Assembly: GCA_947259765.1 (NCBI GenBank)
Contig: CAMYNG010000017.1
Span: 1 to 54,474, forward strand
DNA length: 54,474 nt
Direction: 5' to 3'
DNA from: an uncultured Ectothiorhodospiraceae bacterium
GTDB taxonomy: Bacteria; Pseudomonadota; Gammaproteobacteria; CAMYNG01
Shown here: one piece after another, positions 1 to 11,618 of the stretch
Layout of the letters: each line of letters begins with the position of its first letter
Position numbering within the stretch: the stretch's first letter is position 1
The notes under the pieces: generated by a model
What the model was told of the DNA's origin: nothing
Database searches by the model: none
What the model saw: the letters and a program-made list of their open reading frames with translations, nothing else
Made by a program: the position numbers and the translations under genes

Positions 1-904
1 AGGCTATGATATGAACGCAGCGGGTCTCATCGAGCAGCGCCTTCGCTTCAGGGCCGAAACTCTCCTCCAGTAGACGTCCCTTGTAAATACGCCCTTCCAA
101 AGTTTCCGCAATCACAGCAGGTTGCTCAAAAATTTCCTTGAGCATGTAATGTGAATATGGGCCTTTGTCTGCAGAAGAGGCTGTAAGGTTCGATGTGCTT
201 ACTGGTCGCTCGACACTATTACCTTCCGTGTCATAAATCGAAATTCCATCGCGACGGATTTCGGCTATGTCGCCCTCCGCAAGGAAAATGAACTTCTGTG
301 TGACCGGAAGCAAGGCAAACACATCCGATGCTATATAGTTGCCTGTATCGCTTACACCAATAACAAGAGGACTGCCGGCGCGGGTAACAACCAGTCTGTC
401 AGGATCCTCCGGGCTCAACACAGCCAGCGCAAAGGCACCAACTAATTGTCCGGTGGCCTTACGTACTGCATTCAGTAAGTCAGGTTCCGTCTTGGAAATA
501 CTGGCAAGAAGATGTGCAATTACTTCAGTATCGGTCTCGGATGTAAATTGGTACCCATCAAGCTCCAAACGCTTGCGTAGCTCGGAATGGTTTTCGATAA
601 TTCCATTGTGAACGACCGCGACGGTTTCTCCACTCATGTGTGGATGTGCGTTGCGTTCTGCGGGCATGCCGTGAGTTGCCCAGCGCGTGTGCGCAATACC
701 AAGATCTCCGGCCAGCGTGGTTGTTTCAAGACTGGCTTTTAGTTCAGCCACCTTGCCGACCGATCGGATTCGTTGCAATCCAAGCTTATGATCACTTATT
801 GCAATTCCAGCGGAATCATAGCCTCGGTATTCAAGTCGTTGCAGACCTTCAACAAGAATGGGGACAATATTTTGCTCGGCTACCGCGCCTACTATTCCAC
901 ACAT
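1..904 (-). CDS. glmS: Glutamine--fructose-6-phosphate aminotransferase (N-terminal part, cut by window edge)
   Basis: GlmS makes glucosamine-6-phosphate from fructose-6-phosphate and glutamine, the first committed step to UDP-GlcNAc for peptidoglycan and LPS. The protein begins MCGIVGAV, so Cys2 is the class-II glutaminase nucleophile after Met removal. The motifs RLEYRGYDSAG, HTRWATHG and HNGIIENH of the glutaminase domain follow. About 301 residues are visible: the whole glutaminase domain and the linker up to the first sugar-isomerase (SIS) domain, where the window ends. The start at 904 is fixed by the N-terminal Cys. It lies 148 bases downstream of glmU on the same strand, so the two UDP-GlcNAc genes probably form one unit. 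The identity is certain; the missing half cannot be assessed. Confidence 0.95.
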   Translation of the reverse strand, partial: MCGIVGAVAEQNIVPILVEGLQRLEYRGYDSAGIAISDHKLGLQRIRSVGKVAELKASLETTTLAGDLGIAHTRWATHGMPAERNAHPHMSGETVAVVHNGIIENHSELRKRLELDGYQFTSETDTEVIAHLLASISKTEPDLLNAVRKATGQLVGAFALAVLSPEDPDRLVVTRAGSPLVIGVSDTGNYIASDVFALLPVTQKFIFLAEGDIAEIRRDGISIYDTEGNSVERPVSTSNLTASSADKGPYSHYMLKEIFEQPAVIAETLEGRIYKGRLLEESFGPEAKALLDETRCVHIIA

Positions 905-1052
905 AAATTAAGTTCCAGGCTTTGAGTTACGAACGAAAAGGATCGGAGGCCGCAAATCCCATACACCGCCTGTCGGCCTTCCCGGGTAAACAACCATTCC
1001 GATGCAAGCTGCCAACTTCCTAAACCCTCGGTAACTCGTCACACGTCCCTCG

Positions 1053-2414
1053 TTACTTTTTTGTAGTCGGCTTTTGCCAGCCCTTGACGGTTTTTTGTTG
1101 TGTTGCTGTAAGCGTCAACTCACTTGGTGGTGCATCCTTTCGCAGCACCGTGCCGGCACCCAGTGTTGCACCTTTACCTACCGTGACTGGCGCGACCATG
1201 ACAGTGTTGGAGCCGGTAGAGACGTTGTCTTCTATAACGGTACGGTGCTTGTTAGCGCCATCATAATTGGCAGTGATGGTGCCGGCACCTATGTTTACGC
1301 CGCTACCCATGTCGGTGTCACCGATATAGGTCAAATGGTTGACCTTGCTGCCGAGTCCAATTTGGCTGTTCTTAATTTCGACAAAATTACCGACATGGTT
1401 ATCACCTTTCAACTCCGTACCAGGTCGAATACGGGAGTACGGTCCAACTCGGGATTTGGCCCCGATGCTGGCATTTTCTATAACGCACATAGGTAAAATC
1501 TCTACGTCGTCTTCGATGATAACATCGCGCAATACACACCCCGCGCCAATTCGAACGTTGTCGCCGAGAGTGACCTCACCCTCAAATATTACGTTCACAT
1601 CCATAGTAACATCGCGTCCAACATTCACGTGACCACGAACGTCAATGCGCGCTGGATCAATAATCGTGACACCCTCTTTCATCAGATTTTCTGCCTGCTG
1701 AAATTGGTAATAGCGTTCCAGATACGCTAGTTGGGTCTTGCTATTCACACCCAAAACTTCCTCAATCACCTCGGGCTGCGCTGTGTTGATCACCATGCCG
1801 TCGGCAACAGCCATTGCAATGATGTCCGTTAGATAGTATTCACCCTGGGCATTGTTGTTATCCAGTTTGTCGAGCCAGTCGTGAAGCTTTTTGGCCGCGA
1901 CTGCGAGGATACCGGTATTGACTTCGTTGACGCTTTTCTCGACCTCACTGGCATCCTTTTCTTCACGAATGCAGTGCACGCTGCCGTTGTCGTCGCGCAA
2001 AATACGTCCGTAGCCTGACGGATCTTCCAGATCCACGGTTAATAGCGCCAGGCTGTTTTCGTCCACCTGCTCGACTAATTGTTGTAACGTTTTCGTACGT
2101 GTCAGGGGCACGTCACCGTACAACACCAACGCGATGCCTGCATCCGAAAGGGCATGCAGACCCTGCGCTACGGCGTGCCCGGTGCCAAGCTGTTCAGCCT
2201 GTTCGGCCCAGACAATATCGGGTGCGTTTATGGTATCAATGACGTGCTGACCGCCGTGACCGTAAATAACGACCAGACGAGAAGGGTTTAATTGCCGCGC
2301 GGTTTCGATGACATGCGCCAGCATTGGCCGGGCACCGACCGGGTGCAGCACTTTGGGTAGATCGGATTTCATGCGGGTGCCCTGACCCGCAGCGAGGATC
2401 ACCACGTTGAGCAT
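1053..2414 (-). CDS. glmU: Bifunctional UDP-N-acetylglucosamine pyrophosphorylase / glucosamine-1-phosphate acetyltransferase
   Basis: GlmU acetylates glucosamine-1-phosphate and couples it to UTP, giving UDP-GlcNAc in the cytoplasm. At 453 aa it has the usual family length. The N-terminal uridyltransferase domain shows the nucleotide loop LAAGQGTRMKSDLPKVLHP (residues 7-25), and LYGDVPL and the GEYYLTD segment follow. From about residue 250 the sequence becomes a left-handed beta-helix of hexapeptide repeats (NVGRDV, VTLGDNVRIGAGC), with the acetyltransferase residues in VGNFVEIKNS and GAGTITANYDG. It sits upstream of glmS, which makes its precursor. The atpC-glmU-glmS neighbourhood is known from many gammaproteobacteria; here an FKBP gene lies in between. 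Confidence 0.97.
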   Translation of the reverse strand: MLNVVILAAGQGTRMKSDLPKVLHPVGARPMLAHVIETARQLNPSRLVVIYGHGGQHVIDTINAPDIVWAEQAEQLGTGHAVAQGLHALSDAGIALVLYGDVPLTRTKTLQQLVEQVDENSLALLTVDLEDPSGYGRILRDDNGSVHCIREEKDASEVEKSVNEVNTGILAVAAKKLHDWLDKLDNNNAQGEYYLTDIIAMAVADGMVINTAQPEVIEEVLGVNSKTQLAYLERYYQFQQAENLMKEGVTIIDPARIDVRGHVNVGRDVTMDVNVIFEGEVTLGDNVRIGAGCVLRDVIIEDDVEILPMCVIENASIGAKSRVGPYSRIRPGTELKGDNHVGNFVEIKNSQIGLGSKVNHLTYIGDTDMGSGVNIGAGTITANYDGANKHRTVIEDNVSTGSNTVMVAPVTVGKGATLGAGTVLRKDAPPSELTLTATQQKTVKGWQKPTTKK

Positions 2415-2559
2415 TGTCTGGAGAGTCCTTAAAAAACGCTATCTATAGTAGCTTACACTAATGTGGTTGGCGCTTGATCACAATAATTCATTTCGACCAA
2501 ATTGCACACCAAAGTACTATTGAATGCAATATCCTGCAGACCCGTTCTGTGCGAGCTGT

Positions 2560-3057
2560 TCAATGCAGGGTGGTGGGCTGGGCGCCATTTGGAATACCAC
2601 GGCCGATTTCCTGTTCGGTCGCCTCGCGCAGACCGACGATTGAGACATGAAAAACCACATCTTTGCCGATCATTGGGTTGTTGCCGTCAAGCTTGATCTC
2701 ACCATCTTCAATTTGTGTAACCACCATGGTAATGGTCTCGCCCTTGTCATTCTCAAACATCGCCTGAGCACCCAGTTTGTGAAACTCCGGCGGTACGTTT
2801 TCCAGGGAATCGGAGAAGGTTAGCTCTGGATCCGGGTTACCGAAAGCAAACTCGTCCGCAGCAAAAAATACTTCTACTGTATCACCGGCCTGCCGACCCT
2901 CTAGATTTTGCAAGATCTTGGGAAACAGTCGCTGATCAACACCATGCACATAGTCAATGGGGATATCGGATTGCTCAAGCACGACGCCATGCTTGTCGAC
3001 AATTGAATAGGTGACTGATACCACCATGTGGTTCCTGACAACCTGATTTTCACTCAT
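2560..3057 (-). CDS. FKBP-type peptidyl-prolyl cis-trans isomerase (SlyD-like)
   Basis: This 165-aa protein fits the SlyD/FkpB group of FKBP isomerases, which catalyse cis-trans isomerisation of Xaa-Pro bonds and act as folding helpers in the cytoplasm. The visible pattern is an N-terminal half-FKBP strand set (VVSVTYSIVDKHGVVLEQSD), the LFPKILQNLEGRQAGDTVEV segment, an insert-in-flap domain (about residues 70-120), and a return to the FKBP fold in GNNPMIGKDVVFHVSIVGLR. The His-rich nickel tail of E. coli SlyD is absent; the C-terminus is short and ends in LH. No signal peptide is seen. It lies alone between the atp terminator and glmU on the same strand. Orthology to slyD or fkpB cannot be settled from sequence reading, so no symbol is given. 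Confidence 0.88.
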   Translation of the reverse strand: MSENQVVRNHMVVSVTYSIVDKHGVVLEQSDIPIDYVHGVDQRLFPKILQNLEGRQAGDTVEVFFAADEFAFGNPDPELTFSDSLENVPPEFHKLGAQAMFENDKGETITMVVTQIEDGEIKLDGNNPMIGKDVVFHVSIVGLREATEQEIGRGIPNGAQPTTLH

Positions 3058-3081
3058 TTTCTTAATTCTCTTTGGAAAACA

Positions 3082-3107
3082 AAAAGGGCAGTGAAAACTG
3101 CCCTTTT
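3082..3107 (-). terminator. Rho-independent terminator of the atp operon
   Basis: A perfect 11-bp stem (AAAAGGGCAGT / ACTGCCCTTTT) closes a 4-base loop 57 bases past the atpC stop. Read on the minus strand the stem runs into TTTTTGTTTT, a good U-tract. The plus-strand reading also has T residues, but no gene arrives from that side. Confidence 0.88.
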
Positions 3108-3163
3108 CTGGATTGTTGTTGCTTTAATACCGGAAAGGAATGTGGGTCCCACCACTTTTAGCA

Positions 3164-3589
3164 CTAACGGCCTTGTTTCTTTCGCAAACGCTGAATTGTT
3201 TGTAACTGCGCCACCGCTTCAGCCAGTTCGGCCTGGGCACGGGCATAATCCATATCCGTCTTTTTGTCCTTCATGGCTTGCTCGGCCTCGGTTTTGGCAG
3301 CCAATGCGGCAGCCTCATCGAGGTCATGGGCACGCAAGGCGGTATCAGACAACACGGTCACCGTATGCGGCTGAACTTCGAGCATGCCGCCGGAAACATA
3401 GAACGTTTCTTCTTCGCCACCTTCTTTAATGACGCGAATTTCACCGGGCTTTAGTGGCGTCAACATCGGTGTATGGCGCGGCATTATTCCGACCTCACCC
3501 ATTTTTGCAGGTGCCACCAACATCTCTGCGGTCCCGGAGAAGATCTCCGACTCGGCACTCACAATGTCTACATGCATGGTCATGGCCAT
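3164..3589 (-). CDS. atpC: F1Fo ATP synthase epsilon subunit
   Basis: Epsilon is the central-stalk subunit that couples gamma to the c-ring and can inhibit ATP hydrolysis through its C-terminal helices. The 141-aa protein starts [19 protein letters not shown], very like E. coli epsilon. The N-terminal beta-sandwich covers roughly residues 1-85 ([23 protein letters not shown]). The C-terminal part from about residue 90 is an Ala/Glu-rich helical hairpin ([17 protein letters not shown]). It is the last gene of the atp operon, 47 bases after atpD, and a terminator follows. Confidence 0.97.
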   Translation of the reverse strand: MAMTMHVDIVSAESEIFSGTAEMLVAPAKMGEVGIMPRHTPMLTPLKPGEIRVIKEGGEEETFYVSGGMLEVQPHTVTVLSDTALRAHDLDEAAALAAKTEAEQAMKDKKTDMDYARAQAELAEAVAQLQTIQRLRKKQGR

Positions 3590-3636
3590 GGACGTTACTC
3601 CTTAAAAATCTCGCTTAACAGCCGTGTAAACCGTCG

Positions 3637-5025
<1,389 letters not shown>

Positions 5026-5097
5026 CTAAATATCTTCAAAATTGTTTGGCCAACATTTGTCGACGAAAATCTGCGTCGCGGCTGCGTCGTTATGGGT

Positions 5098-5961
5098 TTA
5101 AACCGCCGAGGCACCACTGATAATTTCAGACAGCTCTTGCGTAATGGCCGCCTGGCGTGCCTTGTTATACGCCAGTTGCAATTCATCGATCAGACCGCCG
5201 GCGTTGTCGGAAGCGGCCTTCATGGCCACCATGCGTGCCGCCTGCTCGCAAGCGATATTTTCCACCACGCCCTGGTAAACCAGGGATTCGATATATCGGG
5301 CAAGCAAACCGTCCAGAACCTCGCTCGCATCGGGCTCATAGATATAATCCCAATGATGCCTAAGCTCTTCATCCAATTCCGCTTTCGGGATAGGCAGTAA
5401 TTGCTCTACGGTGGACTGTTGCGTCATGGTGTTTACGAAGCGGTTGTACACCAGGAAGAGTCGATCGATCTGGCCGCCGTTGTAGGCGTCCAGCATGACC
5501 TTCACCGCACCGATGATATCCGTAATTCCCGGAGAGTCGCCGATGTGCGTGGTTTGCGCGGTGATGTTGCCGCCCAGGCGTTTGAAGAACTGCATGGCCT
5601 TTTGACCAATGGTACACAATTCTATTTCCGCGCCTTTATCACTCCATTCCTTCATGTCCCTGACAAGTTGGCGGAACATATTGTTATTCAGTCCGCCGCA
5701 CAAACCCCGGTCAGTCGAAACGATAATAAAACCGATCCGCTTGACCTCACGCTCCTGCATGAAAGTGTGCTGATACTCACTGTGTGCGTACGCCAGGTGA
5801 CCAATGACATTATGCATCTTGTCCGAATACGGCCGTGATGCCGCCATGCGATCCTGCGCCTTGCGCATTTTTGACGCTGCAACCATCTCCATGGCACGCG
5901 TGATCTTCTGCGTGTTCTGGATACTCTTGATCTGAGTGCGTATTTCTTTGCCGCTAGCCAT
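5098..5961 (-). CDS. atpG: F1Fo ATP synthase gamma subunit
   Basis: Gamma is the rotor shaft inside the alpha3beta3 hexamer. The 287-aa protein has the two conserved termini that form the coiled-coil: an N-terminal helix ([20 protein letters not shown], with [11 protein letters not shown]) and a C-terminal helix ([20 protein letters not shown], ending [15 protein letters not shown]). The DRGLCGGLN motif of the Rossmann-like middle domain is present near residue 85. It lies between atpA and atpD, 68 and 84 bases away. Confidence 0.97.
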   Translation of the reverse strand: MASGKEIRTQIKSIQNTQKITRAMEMVAASKMRKAQDRMAASRPYSDKMHNVIGHLAYAHSEYQHTFMQEREVKRIGFIIVSTDRGLCGGLNNNMFRQLVRDMKEWSDKGAEIELCTIGQKAMQFFKRLGGNITAQTTHIGDSPGITDIIGAVKVMLDAYNGGQIDRLFLVYNRFVNTMTQQSTVEQLLPIPKAELDEELRHHWDYIYEPDASEVLDGLLARYIESLVYQGVVENIACEQAARMVAMKAASDNAGGLIDELQLAYNKARQAAITQELSEIISGASAV

Positions 5962-6029
5962 AAAATTTAGCTCTCTTTACCCATTACTGCATCGCAGCCT
6001 AAACTGAAGGTGATGTAGCGCGAAGCAAC

Positions 6030-7571
6030 TTAGTAAGCACCGGTTGACTTGAATTTTTCAATCGCCGCTTTCATCTCCGCTTCGATGTCGTCGTTGTAAT
6101 CGCCAGAATCGTTGATCTTGTTAAGCAAGTCCTGATAGTTGGATTTCAGGAATGACTGCATCGCATCCTCAAAATCAACCACCTTGTTTACTTCCACGTC
6201 GTCAACATAGCCCGCATTGGCCGCCAGCAGGGTAAACGCCTGTTCGGCGACACCCATGGGCGCGTATTGCTTCTGTTTCATCAGTTCGGTTACGCGTTGA
6301 CCACGCTCGATCTGTTTTCTCGTGGCTTCATCGAGATCCGAAGCAAACTGAGCGAACGCGGCAAGCTCACGATACTGCGCAAGGTCGAGACGTACGCCAC
6401 CACCCAACTTCTTGATGATCTTCGTCTGTGCGGCACCACCGACACGGGAAACCGACAAACCCGCATTGATAGCTGGGCGGATACCGGCATTAAACAAATC
6501 AGATTCCAGGAAGATCTGTCCGTCGGTAATTGAAATTACATTGGTGGGTACGAAAGCCGACACGTCACCGGCTTGAGTCTCGATGATCGGCAGAGCGGTT
6601 AATGAACCGGTCTTACCTTTGACTTCACCGTTGGTGATTTTTTCAATGTGGTCCGCGTTTACGCGTGCGGCGCGTTCCAGCAGGCGCGAGTGCAAATAGA
6701 AAACGTCACCTGGATACGCTTCACGACCCGGTGGGCGGCGAAGCAATAGTGAAACCTGTCGGTAGGCCCATGCCTGCTTGGTCAAGTCATCATAGATGAT
6801 CAGTGCATCTTCGCCACGATCACGAAAATACTCGCCCATTGAACAGCCCGCGTAGGGTGCGATGTACTGCATGGCGGCCGATTCAGCGGCTGTAGCAGCA
6901 ACAACTATGGTGTGCTCCATTGCGCCGTGCTCTTCAAGCTTGCGCACCACGTTGGAAACACTGGAGGCCTTTTGACCGACGGCGACGTAAATACACTTAA
7001 CGCCGGTACCTTTCTGGTTAATGATGGCGTCGATAGCAACGGCGGTTTTACCCGTCTGGCGATCACCGATGATCAACTCACGTTGACCCCGACCAACGGG
7101 CACCATAGCGTCGATGGATTTAAGACCGATTTGAACGGGTTGGTCAACCGACTGACGTTGAATTACACCCGGAGCGATTTTTTCTATAGGTGATGTCAGT
7201 TTGGCTTCAACCGGGCCCTTGCCGTCGATGGGCGTGCCCAGCGAATCGACAACGCGACCAAGCAGTTCCGGGCCAACCGGTACTTCCAGGATGCGGCCGG
7301 TACACTTGACGGTATCGCCTTCGGAGATGTGCTCGTAGTCACCCAGCACAACCGCGCCGACAGAATCGCGTTCCAGGTTGAGCGCCATACCGAACGTGTT
7401 ACCTGGGAACTCAATCATTTCGCCGTACATCACGTCATTAAGACCGTGGATACGCACAACGCCGTCGGCAAGACTAACCACCGTACCTTCGTTGCGCGCT
7501 TCGGTTGCGACCTCAAAGCCTTCAACGCGCTTTTTGATCAATTCACTGATTTCAGATGGATTCAATTGCAT
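6030..7571 (-). CDS. atpA: F1Fo ATP synthase alpha subunit
   Basis: Alpha alternates with beta in the F1 head and binds nucleotide at the non-catalytic sites. The 513-aa length equals that of E. coli. The N-terminal helix ([19 protein letters not shown]) that binds delta is intact. The P-loop GDRQTGKT is at residues 169-176, and the alpha-specific [17 protein letters not shown] signature with the arginine finger region lies near residues 365-380. The C-terminal helical domain is complete. It follows atpH by 24 bases. Confidence 0.98.
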   Translation of the reverse strand: MQLNPSEISELIKKRVEGFEVATEARNEGTVVSLADGVVRIHGLNDVMYGEMIEFPGNTFGMALNLERDSVGAVVLGDYEHISEGDTVKCTGRILEVPVGPELLGRVVDSLGTPIDGKGPVEAKLTSPIEKIAPGVIQRQSVDQPVQIGLKSIDAMVPVGRGQRELIIGDRQTGKTAVAIDAIINQKGTGVKCIYVAVGQKASSVSNVVRKLEEHGAMEHTIVVAATAAESAAMQYIAPYAGCSMGEYFRDRGEDALIIYDDLTKQAWAYRQVSLLLRRPPGREAYPGDVFYLHSRLLERAARVNADHIEKITNGEVKGKTGSLTALPIIETQAGDVSAFVPTNVISITDGQIFLESDLFNAGIRPAINAGLSVSRVGGAAQTKIIKKLGGGVRLDLAQYRELAAFAQFASDLDEATRKQIERGQRVTELMKQKQYAPMGVAEQAFTLLAANAGYVDDVEVNKVVDFEDAMQSFLKSNYQDLLNKINDSGDYNDDIEAEMKAAIEKFKSTGAY

Positions 7572-7595
7572 CGTGTTAATCCTTGTTGATTTGCC

Positions 7596-8132
7596 TTACC
7601 GGCTAAGGTTGGCAGTCAATTTTTCGAGCTGACCGGTGACTGAACCGTCGATGACCAGGTCTCCAGCGCGTACGATCGCGCCGCCGATAATTGAATCATC
7701 GGTCCTGGCCACCAGGTTCACTTCCCGACCCAGGCGTTTTTTCAGTGCAGCGGCAATTTGTTTCTGCTGTGCATCGCTAAGCGGAAAAGCAGAGGCAACT
7801 TCTGCCTCGACGGTTTTCTCGGCCTCGGCGCGACGCGTCTCGTATAATGCAGCGACCTCGGGCAGAACATTTAGACGACGGTTTTCAGCCAACACATGCA
7901 CTAAGTTCTTACCCTTGTCGTTTAGCTTGTCACCGCAAACGCTAAGCAAAAGATCGACAACCTTAGCGGCGTCAAGACTGGCATTATCGATCACCGACTG
8001 CATCGTTTCGTCGGCGGCGACCGCGGCAAGGAATTGCAGCATGTCAGACCAAGCTTTCAGATCGTTCTCGGCTTGCGCAATTTCAAATGCGGCCTGCGCA
8101 TAGGGACGGGCAATGGTGTTTTTTTCGGCCAT
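7596..8132 (-). CDS. atpH: F1Fo ATP synthase delta subunit
   Basis: Delta clamps the peripheral b-stalk to the top of F1. The 178-aa protein shows the six-helix N-terminal domain starting MAEKNTIARPYAQAAFEIAQ and the C-terminal OSCP-family end with the glycine-containing strand (SIIGGAIVRAGDLVIDGSVTGQLEKL). It lies 12 bases after atpF and 24 bases before atpA. Confidence 0.96.
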   Translation of the reverse strand: MAEKNTIARPYAQAAFEIAQAENDLKAWSDMLQFLAAVAADETMQSVIDNASLDAAKVVDLLLSVCGDKLNDKGKNLVHVLAENRRLNVLPEVAALYETRRAEAEKTVEAEVASAFPLSDAQQKQIAAALKKRLGREVNLVARTDDSIIGGAIVRAGDLVIDGSVTGQLEKLTANLSR

Positions 8133-8144
8133 GTCGCGTCTCCC

Positions 8145-8615
8145 TTACAGTTGCGCTACCAGATCCTTTAACAGATCTTCGTTCGCCTTAGCGTCAATCT
8201 CGCGTTTGAGCACTTTACCGGCACCCGCTACCGCCAGAGAAACCACCTCACCCCGCAACTTCTCGCGAGCGCGGTTCACTTCCTGTTCGATCTCGGTACC
8301 CGCCGAAGTCTTAATGCGATCCGCTTCGGTTCGCGCCGTATCTTTGGCTTCTTCAACAATTTCGGAAGCACGCTTTTGTGCATTGGCAATAATTTCGTTT
8401 GCCTGTTCCTTAGCTGCTTTGAGTTCCTTGACCGCGCGCTGCTTAGCGAGTTCTTCGTCGTGCTTGCCTTTTTCTGCTGCCGCCAGACCGTCCGCTATCG
8501 ACTGCTTGCGAGTGTTCAGCGCACCCATAATGGGCGGCCATATAAACTTCATGCAGAACCACACGAAGAAAATAAACGTAACGGACTGCCCGAGGAGAGT
8601 CAGGTTAATATTCAT
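8145..8615 (-). CDS. atpF: F1Fo ATP synthase b subunit
   Basis: Subunit b forms the peripheral stalk. It has one N-terminal membrane helix ([20 protein letters not shown], residues 5-24) and then a long charged alpha-helix (about residues 40-150) rich in Ala, Glu, Lys and Arg that dimerises as a right-handed coiled-coil. The 156-aa length matches E. coli b. Only one b gene is present, so the stalk is a b2 homodimer rather than the b/b' type of phototrophs. Confidence 0.96.
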   Translation of the reverse strand: MNINLTLLGQSVTFIFFVWFCMKFIWPPIMGALNTRKQSIADGLAAAEKGKHDEELAKQRAVKELKAAKEQANEIIANAQKRASEIVEEAKDTARTEADRIKTSAGTEIEQEVNRAREKLRGEVVSLAVAGAGKVLKREIDAKANEDLLKDLVAQL

Positions 8616-8636
8616 TACAGAGCCCCTTGGCGCCGT

Positions 8637-8888
<252 letters not shown>

Positions 8889-8938
8889 CTAATAACTGCA
8901 AAGTTGAAAAAATAAAAATAAAAAGTACGAAAAAAGTT

Positions 8939-9835
<897 letters not shown>

Positions 9836-9866
9836 TCAATACTTAATACCATAATAAAACTATGTG

Positions 9867-10253
9867 TTAACCGCGCCGCCTCGGGGCGTAACCGCGACCA
9901 AACAAAAATCCGATTTGTGGCAACAAGAAGCCGATAATCACCGCTAGTGGGTGCAATTTCAGCACGCCCAGTCCCAGAGCCAGAAGTCCCACCACCAGGA
10001 CATATTTCAGGATAGCACTCTGGAAAACGCCAGCCACATCCATGCCGGCTTCGTGCTCGTTTGGCTCAGTTGCAAGCCGCAAGCGCCAGGCACTAAAGCC
10101 GGTGCTCGCAATCGTCACGGCACCGCCATAAAGCAGTGCCCAAGTAAATTCGGCGCCTTTCTCCAGGAACAGGACCACGGCAGCCATGGTGATGAGGGCT
10201 GCCTGAATCAGGACGACACGGCGCAGTGTCTGTTGAAGGCGATCTACCGCCAT
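9867..10253 (-). CDS. atpI: ATP synthase protein I
   Basis: AtpI is a small membrane protein at the head of many atp operons, thought to help assemble the c-ring. I take the ATG at 10253 (MAVDRLQQTLRRVVLIQ) as the start. It gives a 128-aa protein and leaves a 54-base leader from the predicted promoter, while a longer reading to 10298 starts almost at the transcription start. Four hydrophobic segments are visible (around VLIQAALITMAAVVLFL, TWALLYGGAVTIAST, YVLVVGLLALGLGVL, AVIIGFLLPQIGFLFG). The basic tail ends APRRRG. Family assignment rests on position and hydrophobic layout, since AtpI is poorly conserved. Confidence 0.9.
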   Translation of the reverse strand: MAVDRLQQTLRRVVLIQAALITMAAVVLFLEKGAEFTWALLYGGAVTIASTGFSAWRLRLATEPNEHEAGMDVAGVFQSAILKYVLVVGLLALGLGVLKLHPLAVIIGFLLPQIGFLFGRGYAPRRRG

Positions 10254-10313
10254 ATAACCTAGTAAAATCCACGGGTGTTCAAGTAGACACCACGTCACGT
10301 CTCAGGGGCGCGA

Positions 10314-10342
10314 AGTATAATCGGTCCACAAATTTCGGTCAA
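10314..10342 (-). promoter_or_regulatory. Sigma-70 promoter of the atp operon
   Basis: On the minus strand TTGACC (10337-10342) is followed after exactly 17 bases by TATACT (10314-10319). Transcription would start near 10307, 54 bases before the atpI ATG. The near-consensus hexamers and ideal spacing suit a highly expressed operon. Confidence 0.82.
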
Positions 10343-10552
10343 TCGGACAATAACCGGTACCATGGGGCGAGGCGCGGGGGACTAGGAAAAGCACGTAATT
10401 TCGAGGTCGTTTCGTACTGCGCGAATTAAACGGGCCATTTTGGAGTGATGTGCGGGGTTTGCTAACATCCAGGCATACCCACGGAGCAGGGCCCGGGAAT
10501 TTGACCAAAGTCGGGTTTGCTATGCATTTCACACGATAGGGAAATCAAACTA

Positions 10553-10876
10553 ATGCCAATCATAAAAACTGTCCTGACGCTACTGTTGGTAACCACAGTC
10601 GTTGCGTGTACCTGGGTTAAGCCCACGGCCGAAGGCGAAAAGGTGCGGGTACTCTCCGCCGAGGAGGTAGGCAATTGCAAAAGACTGGGGAAAACCACTG
10701 TTTCTCTGCAGGACGAGGTCGTCGGCTTCAAGCGTGACGACAAGACGGTCAAGCGCGAGCTTGAGACCCTGGCACGCAATAGCGCCGCCGGGATGCAGGG
10801 TGACACGGTAGTGGCGGAATCGGAAAATGAAAACGGCGAGCAGACTTTTGCCGTTTTCCGCTGCGTTAACCCCTAA
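10553..10876 (+). CDS. DUF4156 family lipoprotein
   Basis: This small protein (107 aa from the ATG at 10553) has a lipoprotein signal: a Lys near the N-terminus, a hydrophobic run and the lipobox VVAC, so Cys19 would be lipidated. The mature part has a conserved-looking core (LSAEEVGNCKRLGKTTVS, and ETLARNSAAGMQGDTVV) ending in TFAVFRC with a second Cys. The pattern matches DUF4156, small lipoproteins distantly like RcsF, of unknown function. The two remaining Cys residues could form a disulfide in the periplasm. An AGGGA at 10537-10541 may be the ribosome site. It is divergent from the atp operon. Confidence 0.8.
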   Translation: MPIIKTVLTLLLVTTVVACTWVKPTAEGEKVRVLSAEEVGNCKRLGKTTVSLQDEVVGFKRDDKTVKRELETLARNSAAGMQGDTVVAESENENGEQTFAVFRCVNP

Positions 10877-10964
10877 TGTTTCGCTGTTGGACCAAAACAG
10901 TCACAGGCAAAGAATTCTTGTGCGCGACTCTCCCACGCAGCCGGTTTAATGTGCTCGGCTCTTT

Positions 10965-11528
10965 TTACTCATCAAGCAATTCAAGTCGTGTTTTTACCTG
11001 CGCAACGAACTTGATGTATTCCTCACGCGGTATGAATTTTGCGCCTTCCTTCAGGCTTGAGTTTGCCAGTTCAACATGAAGCCTGGCCTGCTTTACGTTA
11101 CCTTGCCGGGCCAGTCTGAGCGAGGTATTAATATAGTTCCAGGCGCTTTGCTGTAATTTTCGTCCGAGTTCCGGTTGTAAAGACGTACTCGGCCTCGCTT
11201 GTTTAAAATGGCGGGAAAGCCCGTTAGGGGTTTTGATTAAATCATTCGGCTGTGTTTCGGTCTTCCTCAGCGGGTGGGAGCGCTCTCGCTTATGTGGCCG
11301 TGGGGTCAGCCCGAAATGGGCTGGATCGGAATCTGCCGCAGCCGGCTTTCGATCCCGCGCCAACTTGTCGATCTGCTCGTATAGGGATGCCGTAATGTCA
11401 GGCTCTAGCTGAGGATGGGCAGAATTTTCGTGACTCGCGCTACGCCTGGCCAACGCGATGCGGGTCAGTCGATAAAACTGGCCTTGCAGCGTGTGTAGAA
11501 GATCACTGATCTCTTTTCCTGTAAGCAT
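10965..11528 (-). CDS. Hypothetical protein, charged, no recognised domain
   Basis: I do not recognise this protein (187 aa from the ATG at 11528). It has no signal peptide or membrane helix. The N-terminal 35 residues look helical (ISDLLHTLQGQFYRLTRIAL). Residues 40-120 are polar and probably disordered (KPAAADSDPAHFGLTPRPHK). The C-terminal 65 residues look like a helical pair or TPR-like unit (LQQSAWNYINTSLRLARQGN, then ARLHVELANSSL). A GGAG four bases before the ATG supports the start. It follows parB by about 90 bases on the same strand, so it may be a distal member of the mnmG-parB series, but no role can be given. Confidence 0.65.
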   Translation of the reverse strand: MLTGKEISDLLHTLQGQFYRLTRIALARRSASHENSAHPQLEPDITASLYEQIDKLARDRKPAAADSDPAHFGLTPRPHKRERSHPLRKTETQPNDLIKTPNGLSRHFKQARPSTSLQPELGRKLQQSAWNYINTSLRLARQGNVKQARLHVELANSSLKEGAKFIPREEYIKFVAQVKTRLELLDE

Positions 11529-11618
11529 CACGCTCCGCCATTGACTGGAACGACCTACGAAGAAGCGGCGAGTTTCTGTACCGCATAATACTATTAAGAA
11601 TAGAACAATTTGGCGGCG